The position numbers and the translations under genes are program-made. Below are positions 16,706 to 26,351 of a stretch of 64,000 bases of DNA, in pieces (position 1 is the first letter of the stretch; the number at the start of each line of letters is the position of its first letter). Location: positions 1 through 64,000 of the forward strand of contig JAENZQ010000007.1 in NCBI GenBank assembly GCA_016841185.1, in the 5' to 3' direction. The stretch is from Anaerovorax odorimutans (lineage in GTDB: Bacteria > Bacillota > Clostridia > Peptostreptococcales > JAAYPU01). The notes beneath the pieces were generated by a model. It was given only the letters and a program-made list of their open reading frames with translations. It did no database searches and was not told the DNA's origin.

Positions 16706-18640
16706 TTATTCTTTGCCTATTTTTCCGATCCTCTCCAGCTCGTCTGCCACATAATCAAGTCCGTACTTCTCCAATATCCTGCGGGTCGGGTAAGCAGTTT
16801 CTTTATCCCAATCATGGATCGTATAATACTCATCCAGCATTTTATTATACTTGTCCATATCAAGTTTCCAGCCATCCATCTTTCCTTTTCTCATGGGTTC
16901 TGTCTGGTCACGTAAAGTTGGCATATCGTCTTTTCTGGAAAAATCAGTGAATCGTGCATTAATAGCCTTTTCAAGGTTTAATTGCCTCATAGCAATATCC
17001 CTGAGATCTTGCGCCGATAATTCAATACCTGTGGCATACGTCAACAATTCTGCAATATCCGGTATATCTATATAGTCGAGATTGTTATAAATCGTATTTT
17101 GATGGCATATTCCGGTACAATTATTGATCCTGTGCAATATTTCATACAGGTATGTGATCTCTGCTTTACCTTCATATGTCAGTGGATCATCTACATTCCG
17201 AACGCCTAATATCTTATAGGCTTTCTCGTTGTCTACCGAAAGCATTTGTTCAAACCCACAAGTCCCGGTGGTGTGTCCTCCGCCTCTTGTTGACACGATT
17301 GCCCCTAAAGCCCAGGCATTAGAACCGCGAAGGCATTCATATAAGTCCTGTCCCTTTATATGTATTGCATAGTATGAACTATTACGCCCAATAATATCAG
17401 AAGCGCGTTTGCATCCTTCAGCCAAAATATTTCCAAACCCTTCACGATAAGAAATTTTTCTGATCATTTCCAGAATAACCGGTTCGTCTCCCCATTCAAG
17501 GGCCATGCCGTCAGTATCTTCTTTTGTGAGAATTCCTCTTTGATAACATTCCATTGCCCAGGCAATAGCACCACCTGCCAGGTTGAAATCCACACCCAGC
17601 TCATTACAGTATGCGCTGACTTTTACCATAAAAGTAGGCTCCTTACAACCGCAGCGTGCAACAATGGTACCAAAAGGTTCCCAATGATTTCCTTCTGTTA
17701 CAAGGCCTTTATACGGCCCGTCCGTAATCTCCATATGGCGCCCGCAACCGATGGGGCATCCGGGAAAATTTTGTTTTGCAACCGTATATTTATCCACTAT
17801 CGGAGCCGGGTCCATAGAAACATCAGTATCTTCAGGAAATACGCTTTCCTGGCAATTTTTATAAGGAATTGCACCCATATCCTGTTTTTTTTGAAAAATC
17901 CCTAAAGTACTATATTTTGAAAATTTATCAGTATTTGAGGCATTTAAAATCCGGTTTCTTAGTTCCATTGCCTTTTTCATAAACTTATCGCCATTGGCCA
18001 CTTTAATGGGTGATTTTCCTTTACAAACAAGTGCTTTCAAGTTTTTCGAACCCATAACAGCTCCGGTCCCGCACCTCCCGAAACCCCTGTTGCGATCTTG
18101 GATGACACTTGCTCCCCTGACCAGATTCTCTCCTGCAGGTCCGATGGAAACAATATGTAATTTGTTATCATTTAATTCTTCTCGAATGGCATCTAACGTA
18201 TCCCATGTGGTTTTTCCCCATAATGCTGTTGCATCTTTTATTTCTACCTTTTCATCTGTTATCCACAGATAACAGGGAAAATGCGATCGTCCTTCTACGA
18301 TGACAGCATCATATCCTGCATGTTTCAGTTCCATTGCAACATAACTGTCACTGGACCCTGTTGCCCAACCGCCTGTCATGGGACCAATGGTGCTGATATT
18401 CATTTTACATGCCCCTGGCGCCACTGTTCCAATAAGAACTCCTGCTGAAAATATGATTTTGTTTGCAGGATCAAACGGAGTCACCCATTCCTTGATTTCA
18501 TCATATACTATTTTAGCGGCATACCCGCTTGAAGTCAGCCACTCCTTAAAATATTTTGTGTTATCCTCAACTTTTATTTCTTTGCTTGTGAGGTTAATTC
18601 TTAGTGTTTTGCCTGTAAACCCATAATTTTCTTTACTCAT
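16706..18640 (-). CDS. Tungsten-containing aldehyde:ferredoxin oxidoreductase
   Basis: AOR-family catalytic subunit of about 644 residues. These enzymes oxidise aldehydes to carboxylates, or act in reverse, with ferredoxin using a W-bispterin cofactor and one [4Fe-4S] cluster. Visible features: the N-terminal YGFTGKTLRINLTSKEI, GPAGENLVRGASVIQDRNRGFGRCGTGAVMGSKNLKA, cluster cysteines in FPGCPIGCG and a later CTGICHQ, and pterin-contact regions around GVDFNLAGG. It overlaps the upstream FeS gene by 8 bases (ATGAGTAA), so the two are translationally coupled. The frame extends to 18655, but the coupled ATG at 18640 is preferred. Substrate unknown; aldehydes from amino-acid breakdown are plausible. 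Confidence 0.92.
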   Translation of the reverse strand: MSKENYGFTGKTLRINLTSKEIKVEDNTKYFKEWLTSSGYAAKIVYDEIKEWVTPFDPANKIIFSAGVLIGTVAPGACKMNISTIGPMTGGWATGSSDSYVAMELKHAGYDAVIVEGRSHFPCYLWITDEKVEIKDATALWGKTTWDTLDAIREELNDNKLHIVSIGPAGENLVRGASVIQDRNRGFGRCGTGAVMGSKNLKALVCKGKSPIKVANGDKFMKKAMELRNRILNASNTDKFSKYSTLGIFQKKQDMGAIPYKNCQESVFPEDTDVSMDPAPIVDKYTVAKQNFPGCPIGCGRHMEITDGPYKGLVTEGNHWEPFGTIVARCGCKEPTFMVKVSAYCNELGVDFNLAGGAIAWAMECYQRGILTKEDTDGMALEWGDEPVILEMIRKISYREGFGNILAEGCKRASDIIGRNSSYYAIHIKGQDLYECLRGSNAWALGAIVSTRGGGHTTGTCGFEQMLSVDNEKAYKILGVRNVDDPLTYEGKAEITYLYEILHRINNCTGICHQNTIYNNLDYIDIPDIAELLTYATGIELSAQDLRDIAMRQLNLEKAINARFTDFSRKDDMPTLRDQTEPMRKGKMDGWKLDMDKYNKMLDEYYTIHDWDKETAYPTRRILEKYGLDYVADELERIGKIGKE

Positions 18641-18947
18641 TTTCATATCCCTCACTTTTCTGCTGTGATCTTAAAGTTGCTCTGAATGCATTGATGATGG
18701 TCCTTAAATCGTCACTTTTACGGCAATATTGCACACATAAAGGGTCTCCTTCAATATCGATACAACCGTCGCAAACAATCCTGTCGCCGCAGTTATCATG
18801 ATGGATCCGAACTTTATAACCGGGCTTATCTTCCCTTTCAATAATTTCGATAGCGGATACTAAGTGGTTGAATTCACCTGTATGCTTATAGGAGCATGCT
18901 ATTTCGCAAGTCAGACAGCCCCCGCATAGATTCATATTATAATCCAT
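18633..18947 (-). CDS. Ferredoxin-like partner subunit of AOR
   Basis: A 104-residue protein with two cysteine sets, CGGCLTCEIAC (CxxCxxCxxxC) near the N-terminus and CDGC...PLCVQYC (CxxC-x8-CxxxC) in the C-terminal half, enough for two [4Fe-4S] clusters. It resembles the HycB/AOR-associated electron-transfer subunits encoded next to AOR genes. GGAGGG precedes the ATG. The 3' end overlaps the AOR start, which supports a stoichiometric complex. Confidence 0.85.
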   Translation of the reverse strand: MDYNMNLCGGCLTCEIACSYKHTGEFNHLVSAIEIIEREDKPGYKVRIHHDNCGDRIVCDGCIDIEGDPLCVQYCRKSDDLRTIINAFRATLRSQQKSEGYENE

Positions 18948-18977
18948 ATTCCCTCCAAATAGACTTCAACAAAAATA

Positions 18978-19688
18978 TTAATCCAAAGACTTATAATATT
19001 TATTAACTAACTCCGGTACATGTTCCAAGTGATTTAAGAGATTTTTTTTGGTAATTGATACGATTTCATCTTTGTCCCTTTTTATCAGACAGTCTATATA
19101 TTTTCTGTGCTCTATTCTGATTTCCTCTGAATAATCTTTCTTACCGGCCAATAAAATTCTGTAGAGTGATAGATTCGTCCATAGATTTTCTATCATTTCA
19201 CATAACTTAGGCATTTGAGAAATTTTGTACATTTCCATATGAAATTTTTCATTTAGATAGTATAGTTTTTTACCGTTAACCGGTGTTCCATCCAGCCTTT
19301 TTTCGATCTCATTCTGTATTGAGCTAATTGTTTCTATATCTTCCTGAGTCACATTCTCAATAACCATTTCCAAAGCAAACGTCTCAAGCTGCATTCTGAT
19401 AATATATATCTCTTCGATCTCTTTAATGGTCAATTTTCTGACATAAGCACCTGTGTAAGATTTAAAATGAACTAACCCTGTCTTTTCCAAAGATTTTAAA
19501 GCTTCCCTGACAGGTGTACGGCTGACATTAAAAGACTTAGCGATATCATCCGGGTTTATTCGTTGGTTGAGTTCTAATTCACCGTCAACAATCAGGTTTA
19601 AAACCATATCATAAACCTTATCCGAGAGTGTTTTATGATTGCTATCCAATATCACATTTTCATATTTGGAAAATAATTCATTATTCAT
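18978..19688 (-). CDS. GntR/FadR-type transcriptional regulator (FCD domain)
   Basis: A 236-residue regulator. The winged helix at about 18-85 contains INPDDIAKSFNVSRTPVREALKSLEKTGLV, and an FCD effector domain at about 95-225 contains His/Asp/Glu positions that usually bind a metal and a carboxylate ligand. It is the first gene of the operon with the FeS protein and AOR. A 26-bp perfect palindrome containing TTGTATACAA lies 20-45 bases upstream of its ATG. Autoregulation of the whole operon by an organic acid is likely (inference). Confidence 0.9.
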   Translation of the reverse strand: MNNELFSKYENVILDSNHKTLSDKVYDMVLNLIVDGELELNQRINPDDIAKSFNVSRTPVREALKSLEKTGLVHFKSYTGAYVRKLTIKEIEEIYIIRMQLETFALEMVIENVTQEDIETISSIQNEIEKRLDGTPVNGKKLYYLNEKFHMEMYKISQMPKLCEMIENLWTNLSLYRILLAGKKDYSEEIRIEHRKYIDCLIKRDKDEIVSITKKNLLNHLEHVPELVNKYYKSLD

Positions 19689-19708
19689 TTCACACCCCCT
19701 CTCTGGAA

Positions 19709-19734
19709 ATAATATATTGTATACAATATATTAT
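19709..19734. promoter_or_regulatory. 26-bp perfect palindrome, candidate GntR operator
   Basis: Centred at 19721/19722 with core ATTGTATACAAT. FadR-type GntR proteins commonly bind TNGTATACNA-like dyads, and this one lies just upstream of the regulator gene that heads the AOR operon. Confidence 0.7.
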
Positions 19735-19931
19735 ATATTATGTATAATATCATATTAGCATATATTTTATATATATACAATACGCACCTAAACAGATTTC
19801 ACAAAAAAAAAGATACCTTTAACTTTTATGTTAACGATACCTGTTAAATTTCACGTTTTTCTAATTAGACCTTGCCAAAAACGAATATCACCCTTAAGTA
19901 GCCCTCATTTTCATCTTATATCTTTTACCTG

Positions 19932-21911
19932 CTATTTTTTTTGGGATTTCCCCTTTTTCAGCCATTCATTGAACTCCTTTTCTGTGATAATGGGAATGCC
20001 CAATTCTTTTGCTTTTTTATTTTTCGATGAATTGGATTGATAATCATTATTTATGAGATAATCTGTTTTTGAAGTAACAGAATCCGTCACTTTTCCGCCT
20101 CTGTCCTCAATAAATTTTTTTAATTCATTTCTGTTTGCATATTGCTCCAGTGAACCTGTAATGACAAAAGTCATATTACTTAATGTTCTTTCAACGTTTG
20201 AAATATCGGTTTTCTCAAATTCAATTTCTGCCAATAAATTTTGTATGGCCTTCCGATTCTTATCTTTTTTAAAAAAATCAACATAGGCCTCTGCCATGAT
20301 TTCTCCGATTCCGTTAATTTCAATAAGTTCATCATAGGATGCGCCTGCAATGCGCTCCCAGCTATTATCAAAGTGTCTGCATATTGATTTTGCGTTTGAT
20401 ATACCGATATTGGGGATTCCCAAGCTGTACAGAAACCGGACTACACTTGTTCTTCTGGATTTATGAATTGAAGTAATTAGATTCATAAAAGATTTCTCTC
20501 CAAAACCTTCCATTTCGATTATTTCTTCTTTATATTTTTCTATACGGAATATATCGACAAACTCTTTTATAAATCCCTTTGCAATAAACTTTTCCAGAGT
20601 CGCCTCCGATAACCCGTCAATATTCATTGCATTTCTTCCGACAAAATGTGTGAATAATTTGATTTGCTTTGCAATACAATCATCGTTCAGGCAACGCAAA
20701 GTCCTTACGCCTTTTTCCTGCCTTATTTCAGTTCTTCCCCCGCAAACAGGGCACGTATCCGGTATTTTAACCGTACCGCTTTTAGTAATATTTCCTGATA
20801 CTTGAGGGATGATCATATTTGCTTTATATACTTCAATGGTATCGCCGACACCCAGCCGCAGCCCTTCCATGATACTTATATTATGGACGCTGGCCCTGCT
20901 TACGGTGGTCCCTTCAAGCTCTACAGGTTCAAATACCGCAATGGGATTAATGAATCCTGTTCTGGAAGCGCTCCATTCCACCTTCAACAGCTTAGTCTCC
21001 TTTATCTCATCCCGCCACTTAAAAGCAATAGAGTCTCTCGGGAACTTTGACGTTTCTCCCAACGATTCGCCGTATGCAATATCATCATATGTCAAAACCA
21101 ACCCATCTGAGGGAAAATCGTTTTCAATGACATGGGCTTCAAACCATGTTACGGTTTCTTCCATATTAGAAGAATACACTATTTTGAATTCCACCACATC
21201 GAATCCCTGACTCTTAAGCCAATTCATCTGATTTATCCTTGAGTTATCAAAATCTTCCCCTTCCGCATTCACGATGGAAAATGCAAAGAAATGCACATTT
21301 CTTTCAGCCGTTACTTTGTTATTCAACTGTCTTACCGACCCGCTGCAGAGATTCCTTGGATTCTTATACTTCGCTGCCACATCCTCTATTGCATTGTTGA
21401 TTTTTTTAAAATCGGAGTAACGGATAACCGCCTCGCCTCTCAACGTCAGATTTCTCTTATGTGCAATATTTAAAGGTATATTGGTAAACACCCTGGCATT
21501 GTTTGTAATAATCTCCCCAATTTCACCGTTTCCTCTTGTAACAGCCTTTTGCAGTTTACCATCCAAATAAGTCATAACAATGGTCAGTCCGTCCAATTTC
21601 CAGGACAAAATACCGGTTTTATCTCCGATCCATTCCTTTAGATCCGCCACATCTTTCGTCTTATCCAATGAAAGCATCGGCCTTTCATGAGCCTGCTTCG
21701 GCAAATCTGTTAATAATTCATACCCAACATGGATGGATGGGCTGTTGGAAAGAACGGTCCCGGTTTCCTTTTCCAGTCTGAGTAATTCATCATACAATTC
21801 GTCATATTCTTTATTGGACATGATTTCTCTGTTTTCCTGATAATAGGTCTTGGCTGCCTGATTCAAAATTTTTATTTTTTCTCTCATTAGTTGAATCTTA
21901 TTTTCACTCAT
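19932..21911 (-). CDS. ligA: NAD+-dependent DNA ligase
   Basis: Full-length LigA of about 659 residues. N-terminal Ia domain (YYQENREIMSNKEYDELY); adenylation domain with Lys105 in SWKLDG; OB domain; four-cysteine zinc finger (CPVCGG...CLNDDC); HhH region (GIGEIMAEAY); C-terminal BRCT domain (TFVITGSL...GGKVTDSVTSKTDYLI). It seals nicks during replication and repair. The motif-I context SWKLDG differs from the common (C/V)E(L/P)KxDG, but this variant occurs in some Clostridia. GGAGG lies 5 bases before ATG 21911, preferred over the upstream in-frame TTG. It lies downstream of pcrA on the same strand. Confidence 0.95.
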   Translation of the reverse strand: MSENKIQLMREKIKILNQAAKTYYQENREIMSNKEYDELYDELLRLEKETGTVLSNSPSIHVGYELLTDLPKQAHERPMLSLDKTKDVADLKEWIGDKTGILSWKLDGLTIVMTYLDGKLQKAVTRGNGEIGEIITNNARVFTNIPLNIAHKRNLTLRGEAVIRYSDFKKINNAIEDVAAKYKNPRNLCSGSVRQLNNKVTAERNVHFFAFSIVNAEGEDFDNSRINQMNWLKSQGFDVVEFKIVYSSNMEETVTWFEAHVIENDFPSDGLVLTYDDIAYGESLGETSKFPRDSIAFKWRDEIKETKLLKVEWSASRTGFINPIAVFEPVELEGTTVSRASVHNISIMEGLRLGVGDTIEVYKANMIIPQVSGNITKSGTVKIPDTCPVCGGRTEIRQEKGVRTLRCLNDDCIAKQIKLFTHFVGRNAMNIDGLSEATLEKFIAKGFIKEFVDIFRIEKYKEEIIEMEGFGEKSFMNLITSIHKSRRTSVVRFLYSLGIPNIGISNAKSICRHFDNSWERIAGASYDELIEINGIGEIMAEAYVDFFKKDKNRKAIQNLLAEIEFEKTDISNVERTLSNMTFVITGSLEQYANRNELKKFIEDRGGKVTDSVTSKTDYLINNDYQSNSSKNKKAKELGIPIITEKEFNEWLKKGKSQKK

Positions 21912-22051
21912 GATTTCCTCCAACAACTCTCATCTCTCATCATGGAATCAGTTTATTGTTTATGTGTCGTGGATATTTTCACCTTGCGGGTATCTCAAAA
22001 ATGTTTCAGTAAAAATATGTTATCTTTTATCTTTCTTGATTCTTTGTCCCT

Positions 22052-24280
22052 TTATTCAATTTTCTCCAGCGGGGCAATATCCAGTGCCAGATTTTTAATA
22101 CCGGCGTTTTCAAAGGCAATGGTCGCCGTCTTGCTGCTGTCTTTGGCATTCACCGATATGATGATACCCTGTCCGAATTTTTTATGACGGACCTTATCTC
22201 CGGTCTTAAAGCCGGATTTATTATCCTGAATCTTACTGTTCTCTCCAGACTTTAAATATTTCATTTGTTCAAAAGGGGAAAAACTATCATTTCTAAAGGA
22301 AACAGCAGGTATTTTCTCATTAATGGTATCTTCAAAAAGATCTTCTTCTATTTCTTTTATGAACGTGGATATTGGAGCAGATTCAGGCCGCCCGTAAAGC
22401 ATACGCTGCTCCGAATGTGTCAGATACAACTTTTCTCTTGCCCTTGTAATTCCGACATAACATAATCTCCTTTCCTCTTCCAGACCGTCTATGGATTCAA
22501 AAGACCGCCTTCCGGGAAAAAGTCCTTCCTCCATGCCAGGCATGAAAACCACCGGGAATTCAAGACCTTTTGCACTGTGCAGCGTCATCAGGAGTACGGC
22601 ATCTTCTGTTGCATCATAATTATCAATATCGGTCATTAATGATATCTTCTCAAGAAATTGAAATAAACTCCCCTCTTCACTCTCATGTTCAAAATCATAG
22701 ATAACTGATTTGAACTCCTGTAAATTCTCTATTCGTGTCGTTGATTCCACCGTTTCCTGATTTTCAAGTTCTCTTAAATACCCGGTATCTTTTAAAAGCC
22801 CCTCATATATTTCTGATACGTTCATATGATCTTTCTCTTCCTGATACTTTACAATCACAGAAGCAAAATTGTTTAATCCTTTTCCTGCTTTTGCAGACAT
22901 TCCCCCAATAATTTCCTCATCCTTTACAACATCAAAAAGGCTTTCATTTCTAACCTGAGCTATTTTTTCAAGCTTTTCTATCGTTTTTTGACCAATACCT
23001 CTTTTGGGTTCATTGATGACACGTTTGATACTGACCTCATCGACGGGATTTTGTACCAGTCTTAGATAGGCCACCATATCTTTTACTTCTTTTCTGTCAT
23101 AGAATCTCAACCCTCCAAAGATCCTGTAAGGTATTTCATATAAACTCAAAGCTTCTTCAAGGGCTCTTGATTGAGCGTGTGTCCTGTATAAAACAGCAAA
23201 ATCCGAGAATTTCTCATTTATCCCTTTAAGCCGGTGAATTTCATTTGCAATAAAATGCGCCTCATCTTTTTCGGTATATGCTCTATAATATCTTATCTTG
23301 TCCCCTTTGTCCTTGTCGGTCCAAAGCTTTTTTGCCTTTCTGCCGAAATTGTTTTTGATCACATTATGGGCTGCTTCCAAAATTGTGGAAGTGGATCTGT
23401 AATTCTGTTCCAGTTTTATAATTTTCGCATTTGGAAAATCTTTTTCGAAATCCAATATGTTCCGTATATCCGCACCTCTCCACTGATAGATACACTGATC
23501 GTCATCTCCCACCACGCATATATTATGATGCTCCTCTGCAAGGAGCTTTACGAATCGATATTGTACATAGTTGGTATCCTGATATTCATCCACCATTATG
23601 TACCTGAATTTATTCCGATATTGATTCAAAATTTCCTTGTTTTTTTCAAATAATTCCACTGTCTTCAGGAGCAGATCATCGAAATCCAAAGCATTATTTT
23701 TTTTCAAGGTATTTTCATAGTATTCATAAACCTTTGCTATCTTATACTCTTTACTTCCAATAGCATAAGGCTCTTCATAAGCTTTTGGAGATATGCCTTT
23801 ATTTTTACAGTCTCCTATTATTTTTTGAATATATGGAACGGAAAATACCTTCTCATCGAGATTTTCTCTTTTCAAACACTCCTTTATAACGGTTTTTTGA
23901 TCTTGTGCATCATATATGGTAAAGTCTCGTGAATAATCCAGGCTCTCGATGTTCTGCCTCAAAATTCTCATACACGCAGAATGAAAAGTCATGATCCACA
24001 TATTCAAATTTTTCCCTATAAGTGCCTCCACTCTTTGACGCATCTCCGCAGCCGCCTTGTTTGTAAAGGTAACCGCTAAAATGTTATAAGGAGAAACGCC
24101 TTTTTCCTCTATTAAATAAGCAATCCTGCTGGTCATGGTTTTAGTCTTGCCGCTTCCGGCTCCGGCAAGTATCAGCAAGGGACCTTCCGTTGCCAGAACT
24201 GCTTCTTTTTGCATTTCATTAAGGTTATTTTTCATTTCATCTCTCATCAATAAATTATCATTGCCCATTTTATTTACCAC
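22052..24280 (-). CDS. pcrA: ATP-dependent DNA helicase PcrA/UvrD
   Basis: SF1A 3'-5' helicase of about 742 residues, used in nucleotide-excision repair, plasmid replication and removal of RecA filaments. Motifs in order: Q motif (LNEMQKEAV), Walker A (GAGSGKTKT), Ia (TFTNKAAAEMRQRV), II (VDEYQDTN), III (VGDDDQCIYQWRGADI), IV (LEQNYRST), V/VI (LMTLHSAKGLEFP and EERRLCYVGITRAREKLYL). The C-terminal KVRHKKFGQGIIISV is the Tudor-like RNA polymerase-binding tail of PcrA. The start is GTG 24280 with AGGAAAG, or ATG 24268. Confidence 0.95.
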   Translation of the reverse strand: MVNKMGNDNLLMRDEMKNNLNEMQKEAVLATEGPLLILAGAGSGKTKTMTSRIAYLIEEKGVSPYNILAVTFTNKAAAEMRQRVEALIGKNLNMWIMTFHSACMRILRQNIESLDYSRDFTIYDAQDQKTVIKECLKRENLDEKVFSVPYIQKIIGDCKNKGISPKAYEEPYAIGSKEYKIAKVYEYYENTLKKNNALDFDDLLLKTVELFEKNKEILNQYRNKFRYIMVDEYQDTNYVQYRFVKLLAEEHHNICVVGDDDQCIYQWRGADIRNILDFEKDFPNAKIIKLEQNYRSTSTILEAAHNVIKNNFGRKAKKLWTDKDKGDKIRYYRAYTEKDEAHFIANEIHRLKGINEKFSDFAVLYRTHAQSRALEEALSLYEIPYRIFGGLRFYDRKEVKDMVAYLRLVQNPVDEVSIKRVINEPKRGIGQKTIEKLEKIAQVRNESLFDVVKDEEIIGGMSAKAGKGLNNFASVIVKYQEEKDHMNVSEIYEGLLKDTGYLRELENQETVESTTRIENLQEFKSVIYDFEHESEEGSLFQFLEKISLMTDIDNYDATEDAVLLMTLHSAKGLEFPVVFMPGMEEGLFPGRRSFESIDGLEEERRLCYVGITRAREKLYLTHSEQRMLYGRPESAPISTFIKEIEEDLFEDTINEKIPAVSFRNDSFSPFEQMKYLKSGENSKIQDNKSGFKTGDKVRHKKFGQGIIISVNAKDSSKTATIAFENAGIKNLALDIAPLEKIE

Positions 24281-24308
24281 ACTTTCCTGATGTCTTTTTT
24301 GCCTATTA

Positions 24309-25058
24309 TTATTGTACTAAAAGCCGTACCACCATCGCAAGAATCATAATGGTCAGAAGGATCTTGATCCATTTCTCTCCTTTTGACACAGCAAAAATAC
24401 TGCCCAAGTAAGCCCCAATGCCATTACCTGCTGCTAAACAAAACCCCAATAAAAAATCTACTTTTCCGTTAAGGATAAATACCAGTAAGGAAGATATGGT
24501 ATAAGCACCTACAATAAATACCTTTGCAGCATTTATCCGAACAAGATCATAGTCCGTAAGAAAGGACATGGCAGCGATAATAATAAAACCTACACCTGCT
24601 TGAATGATCCCGCCGTATAAACCGATGAAAAAAAATATGATCTGCCCTGGTATTTTGTATTTAAGCCCGGTTTCTCCCTCAGAATCCTGAAGTTTTTTTT
24701 GAGGCTTTAGCAAAATCTGAAAAAGAATTAAAACCATTATAATTGCCAGAATTTTATTAAAAACCTGATCAGAAATATTGACTGCTATGTTTGCCCCTAT
24801 GACAGAACCTGCTATAGCTGGAATAGCTAAAGTCAGATTCATTTTTAGATCAAAACAATCCTTACGCTTAAAACTGTATACAGCTGAGATGTTCTGAATC
24901 AGCAGTGCAATCCTGTTGGTTCCGTTAGCTACTGCCGAAGGTATACCAAAAAAAATCATCATAGAAACGGTAATAACCGATCCGCCGCCTCCTATGGTAT
25001 TTATAAAACCTGCCCCTATGCCTAACAGGTTCAATAATAGTATCTCATAAATCTCCAT
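24309..25058 (-). CDS. TSUP (TauE/SafE) family membrane transporter
   Basis: Integral membrane protein of about 249 residues with seven to eight predicted helices. The family signature GFINTIGGGGS is near the N-terminus, with its repeat (GLYGGIIQAGVGF) in the second half. TSUP members export or import organosulfur compounds, sulfite or small carboxylates. The chosen ATG 25058 follows AGAAGAGG; the frame extends to 25079. It is the last gene of an mgsA - DMT-like - TSUP operon. Confidence 0.85.
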   Translation of the reverse strand: MEIYEILLLNLLGIGAGFINTIGGGGSVITVSMMIFFGIPSAVANGTNRIALLIQNISAVYSFKRKDCFDLKMNLTLAIPAIAGSVIGANIAVNISDQVFNKILAIIMVLILFQILLKPQKKLQDSEGETGLKYKIPGQIIFFFIGLYGGIIQAGVGFIIIAAMSFLTDYDLVRINAAKVFIVGAYTISSLLVFILNGKVDFLLGFCLAAGNGIGAYLGSIFAVSKGEKWIKILLTIMILAMVVRLLVQ

Positions 25059-25093
25059 AAATGCCTCTTCTCCGGCCATTAAAATTCAGCCTA

Positions 25094-25537
25094 TCAGCTG
25101 TTCAGGCCTTTTATGAATATAACGCCTAAAACCATCAGAATCATCCCAAAAACTCTTGTGAAACTCAGAGGAACCTGTTCGATACCAAACACACCATAAT
25201 ATTCCAAGCAGACAGAAAGAATTACCTGAGATGCAATGGCTATAGAAAGAGCTGTTGCCGGGCCAAGTATCCTCACCGAAAAAGCAGAGCCTACTACAAT
25301 TATAAGACCCAAAACGCCTGCTAACAAATAATATTTCGGAACTGCCGTAACCTTGCTAATATCTCCCTTTCCCAAAAAAGCTACTGTTAAGAGCATAATT
25401 GAGACCGTTGTTAAAATACTGATTAAACTTGCTTCTAAGGCACCTGCCTGTTTCCCGATATTAGAAATAAATATCGGTTGTAAGCATAAGCATGCACCGA
25501 CCAAAACTGCAATAAAAATGGAAAAAATACTACTCAT
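25094..25537 (-). CDS. DMT-superfamily YdcZ-like (DUF606) membrane protein
   Basis: Very hydrophobic 147-residue protein with about four or five transmembrane helices and the conserved internal [21 protein letters not shown] and [27 protein letters not shown]. This is the DUF606/YdcZ family, often a half-size drug/metabolite transporter working as a dimer. Its ATG overlaps the mgsA stop (ATGAGTAG), with AGGAGA 8 bases upstream. Substrate unknown. Confidence 0.8.
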   Translation of the reverse strand: MSSIFSIFIAVLVGACLCLQPIFISNIGKQAGALEASLISILTTVSIMLLTVAFLGKGDISKVTAVPKYYLLAGVLGLIIVVGSAFSVRILGPATALSIAIASQVILSVCLEYYGVFGIEQVPLSFTRVFGMILMVLGVIFIKGLNS

Positions 25538-26003
25538 TTTTTTTATCTCCTATGCTGCTAAGTCTCGACGAATAATCCAGGACCCTTCTTTCATATGCCT
25601 CATCCATATAATCTGAAGAAAACAGAAAGTCTGCCGTGGATTGGTTCATTGCAATGGGTATATCGTACAAAACAGCAATCCTGAGCAGCGCTTTTACATC
25701 CGGATCATGAGGCTGGGCGGATAAAGGGTCCCAGAAAAACACCATAAAGTCGATATCTCCCTCGGCAATTCGGGCACCTATCTGTTGATCGCCGCCGAGA
25801 GGCCCGCTTAGAAATGCTTTTATTTTTAATCCCGTTTCTTTTGATAGGAGTTTAGAAGTTGTTCCGGTTCCATATAGGCAGTGTTTTTCGAGATGTTCTC
25901 TATTTTGAGCTGCCCATGTTAAAAGATCCTGTTTTCTATGATCGTGTGCTATAAGTGCAATATTCTTCCTTTTTTTCATCTCAACTTTCTTCATTTCAAA
26001 CAC
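25530..26003 (-). CDS. mgsA: Methylglyoxal synthase
   Basis: Converts dihydroxyacetone phosphate to methylglyoxal and phosphate, relieving sugar-phosphate stress. MgsA signatures are [60 protein letters not shown] and NQSTADFL, including the catalytic aspartates. Length (157) is normal. The start is GTG 26003 with GGGAGGA upstream, or in-frame ATGs within the next ten codons. It heads a three-gene overlapping operon with two transporters, which may export the product or a derivative (speculative). Confidence 0.94.
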   Translation of the reverse strand: MFEMKKVEMKKRKNIALIAHDHRKQDLLTWAAQNREHLEKHCLYGTGTTSKLLSKETGLKIKAFLSGPLGGDQQIGARIAEGDIDFMVFFWDPLSAQPHDPDVKALLRIAVLYDIPIAMNQSTADFLFSSDYMDEAYERRVLDYSSRLSSIGDKKNE

Positions 26004-26148
26004 CCCATGTCCTCCCTAAACTTAAACTGATAACGCAGTATTCCTTCAATGGTCCAATTTTGTCTATTATACTATAAAGCAAAAAAAATATCGCGCATAT
26101 TGAATACAAAAAAACTGATCTAATATTCTGAATTTTATAATAACTTTA

Positions 26149-26178
26149 TTGACATTTATTGTAGTATTCTGTTATAAT
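26149..26178 (+). promoter_or_regulatory. Consensus sigma-A promoter of the intergenic small RNA
   Basis: TTGACA (26149-26154) and TATAAT (26173-26178) are both perfect, with an 18-bp spacer. No plus-strand gene lies downstream before the terminator at 26308-26351. Confidence 0.85.
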
Positions 26179-26184
26179 ACAGTT

Positions 26185-26351
26185 GAGCAAAATATTTTGC
26201 AAGGCTAAAAAAAAACAGCAGAAAGAGGTGATTCCCCCTAAAGATTGAGTGTAATACAATTGAAAGAGGGTGGTTCCACCAAAAACAATAAGCATTGAAA
26301 GTTATTAGAGCCAATCCAGTAAAAATTAATGGATTGGCTCGGGTTTTTTTT
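26185..26351 (+). ncRNA. Candidate small RNA, about 167 nt
   Basis: A consensus promoter and a strong intrinsic terminator delimit about 167 bases in the 362-base gap between mgsA and gltS, transcribed towards the gltS 3' end. The 5' end can fold at GCAAAATATTTTGC. The middle holds two related units, GAAAGAGGTGATTCCCCC (26221-26238) and GAAAGAGGGTGGTTCCACC (26262-26280), each pairing a purine-rich GGTG with a C-rich segment. Pyrimidine-rich UUCCCCC/UUCCACC segments resemble anti-Shine-Dalgarno seed regions of trans-acting small RNAs. I see no convincing ORF. I cannot place it in a known Rfam family from memory. Confidence 0.7.
26308..26351 (+). terminator. Strong intrinsic terminator of the small RNA
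   Basis: GAGCCAATCCA / TGGATTGGCTC forms a perfect 11-bp stem with an 11-base loop, followed by GGG and eight T residues. Confidence 0.9.

Noticed and set aside
19800-19850. ligA terminator around repeated GATACC segments
   Set aside because: The GATACC segments are direct, not inverted, and the only stem is GTTAA/TTAAC. The structure is too weak to call despite the adjacent T run.
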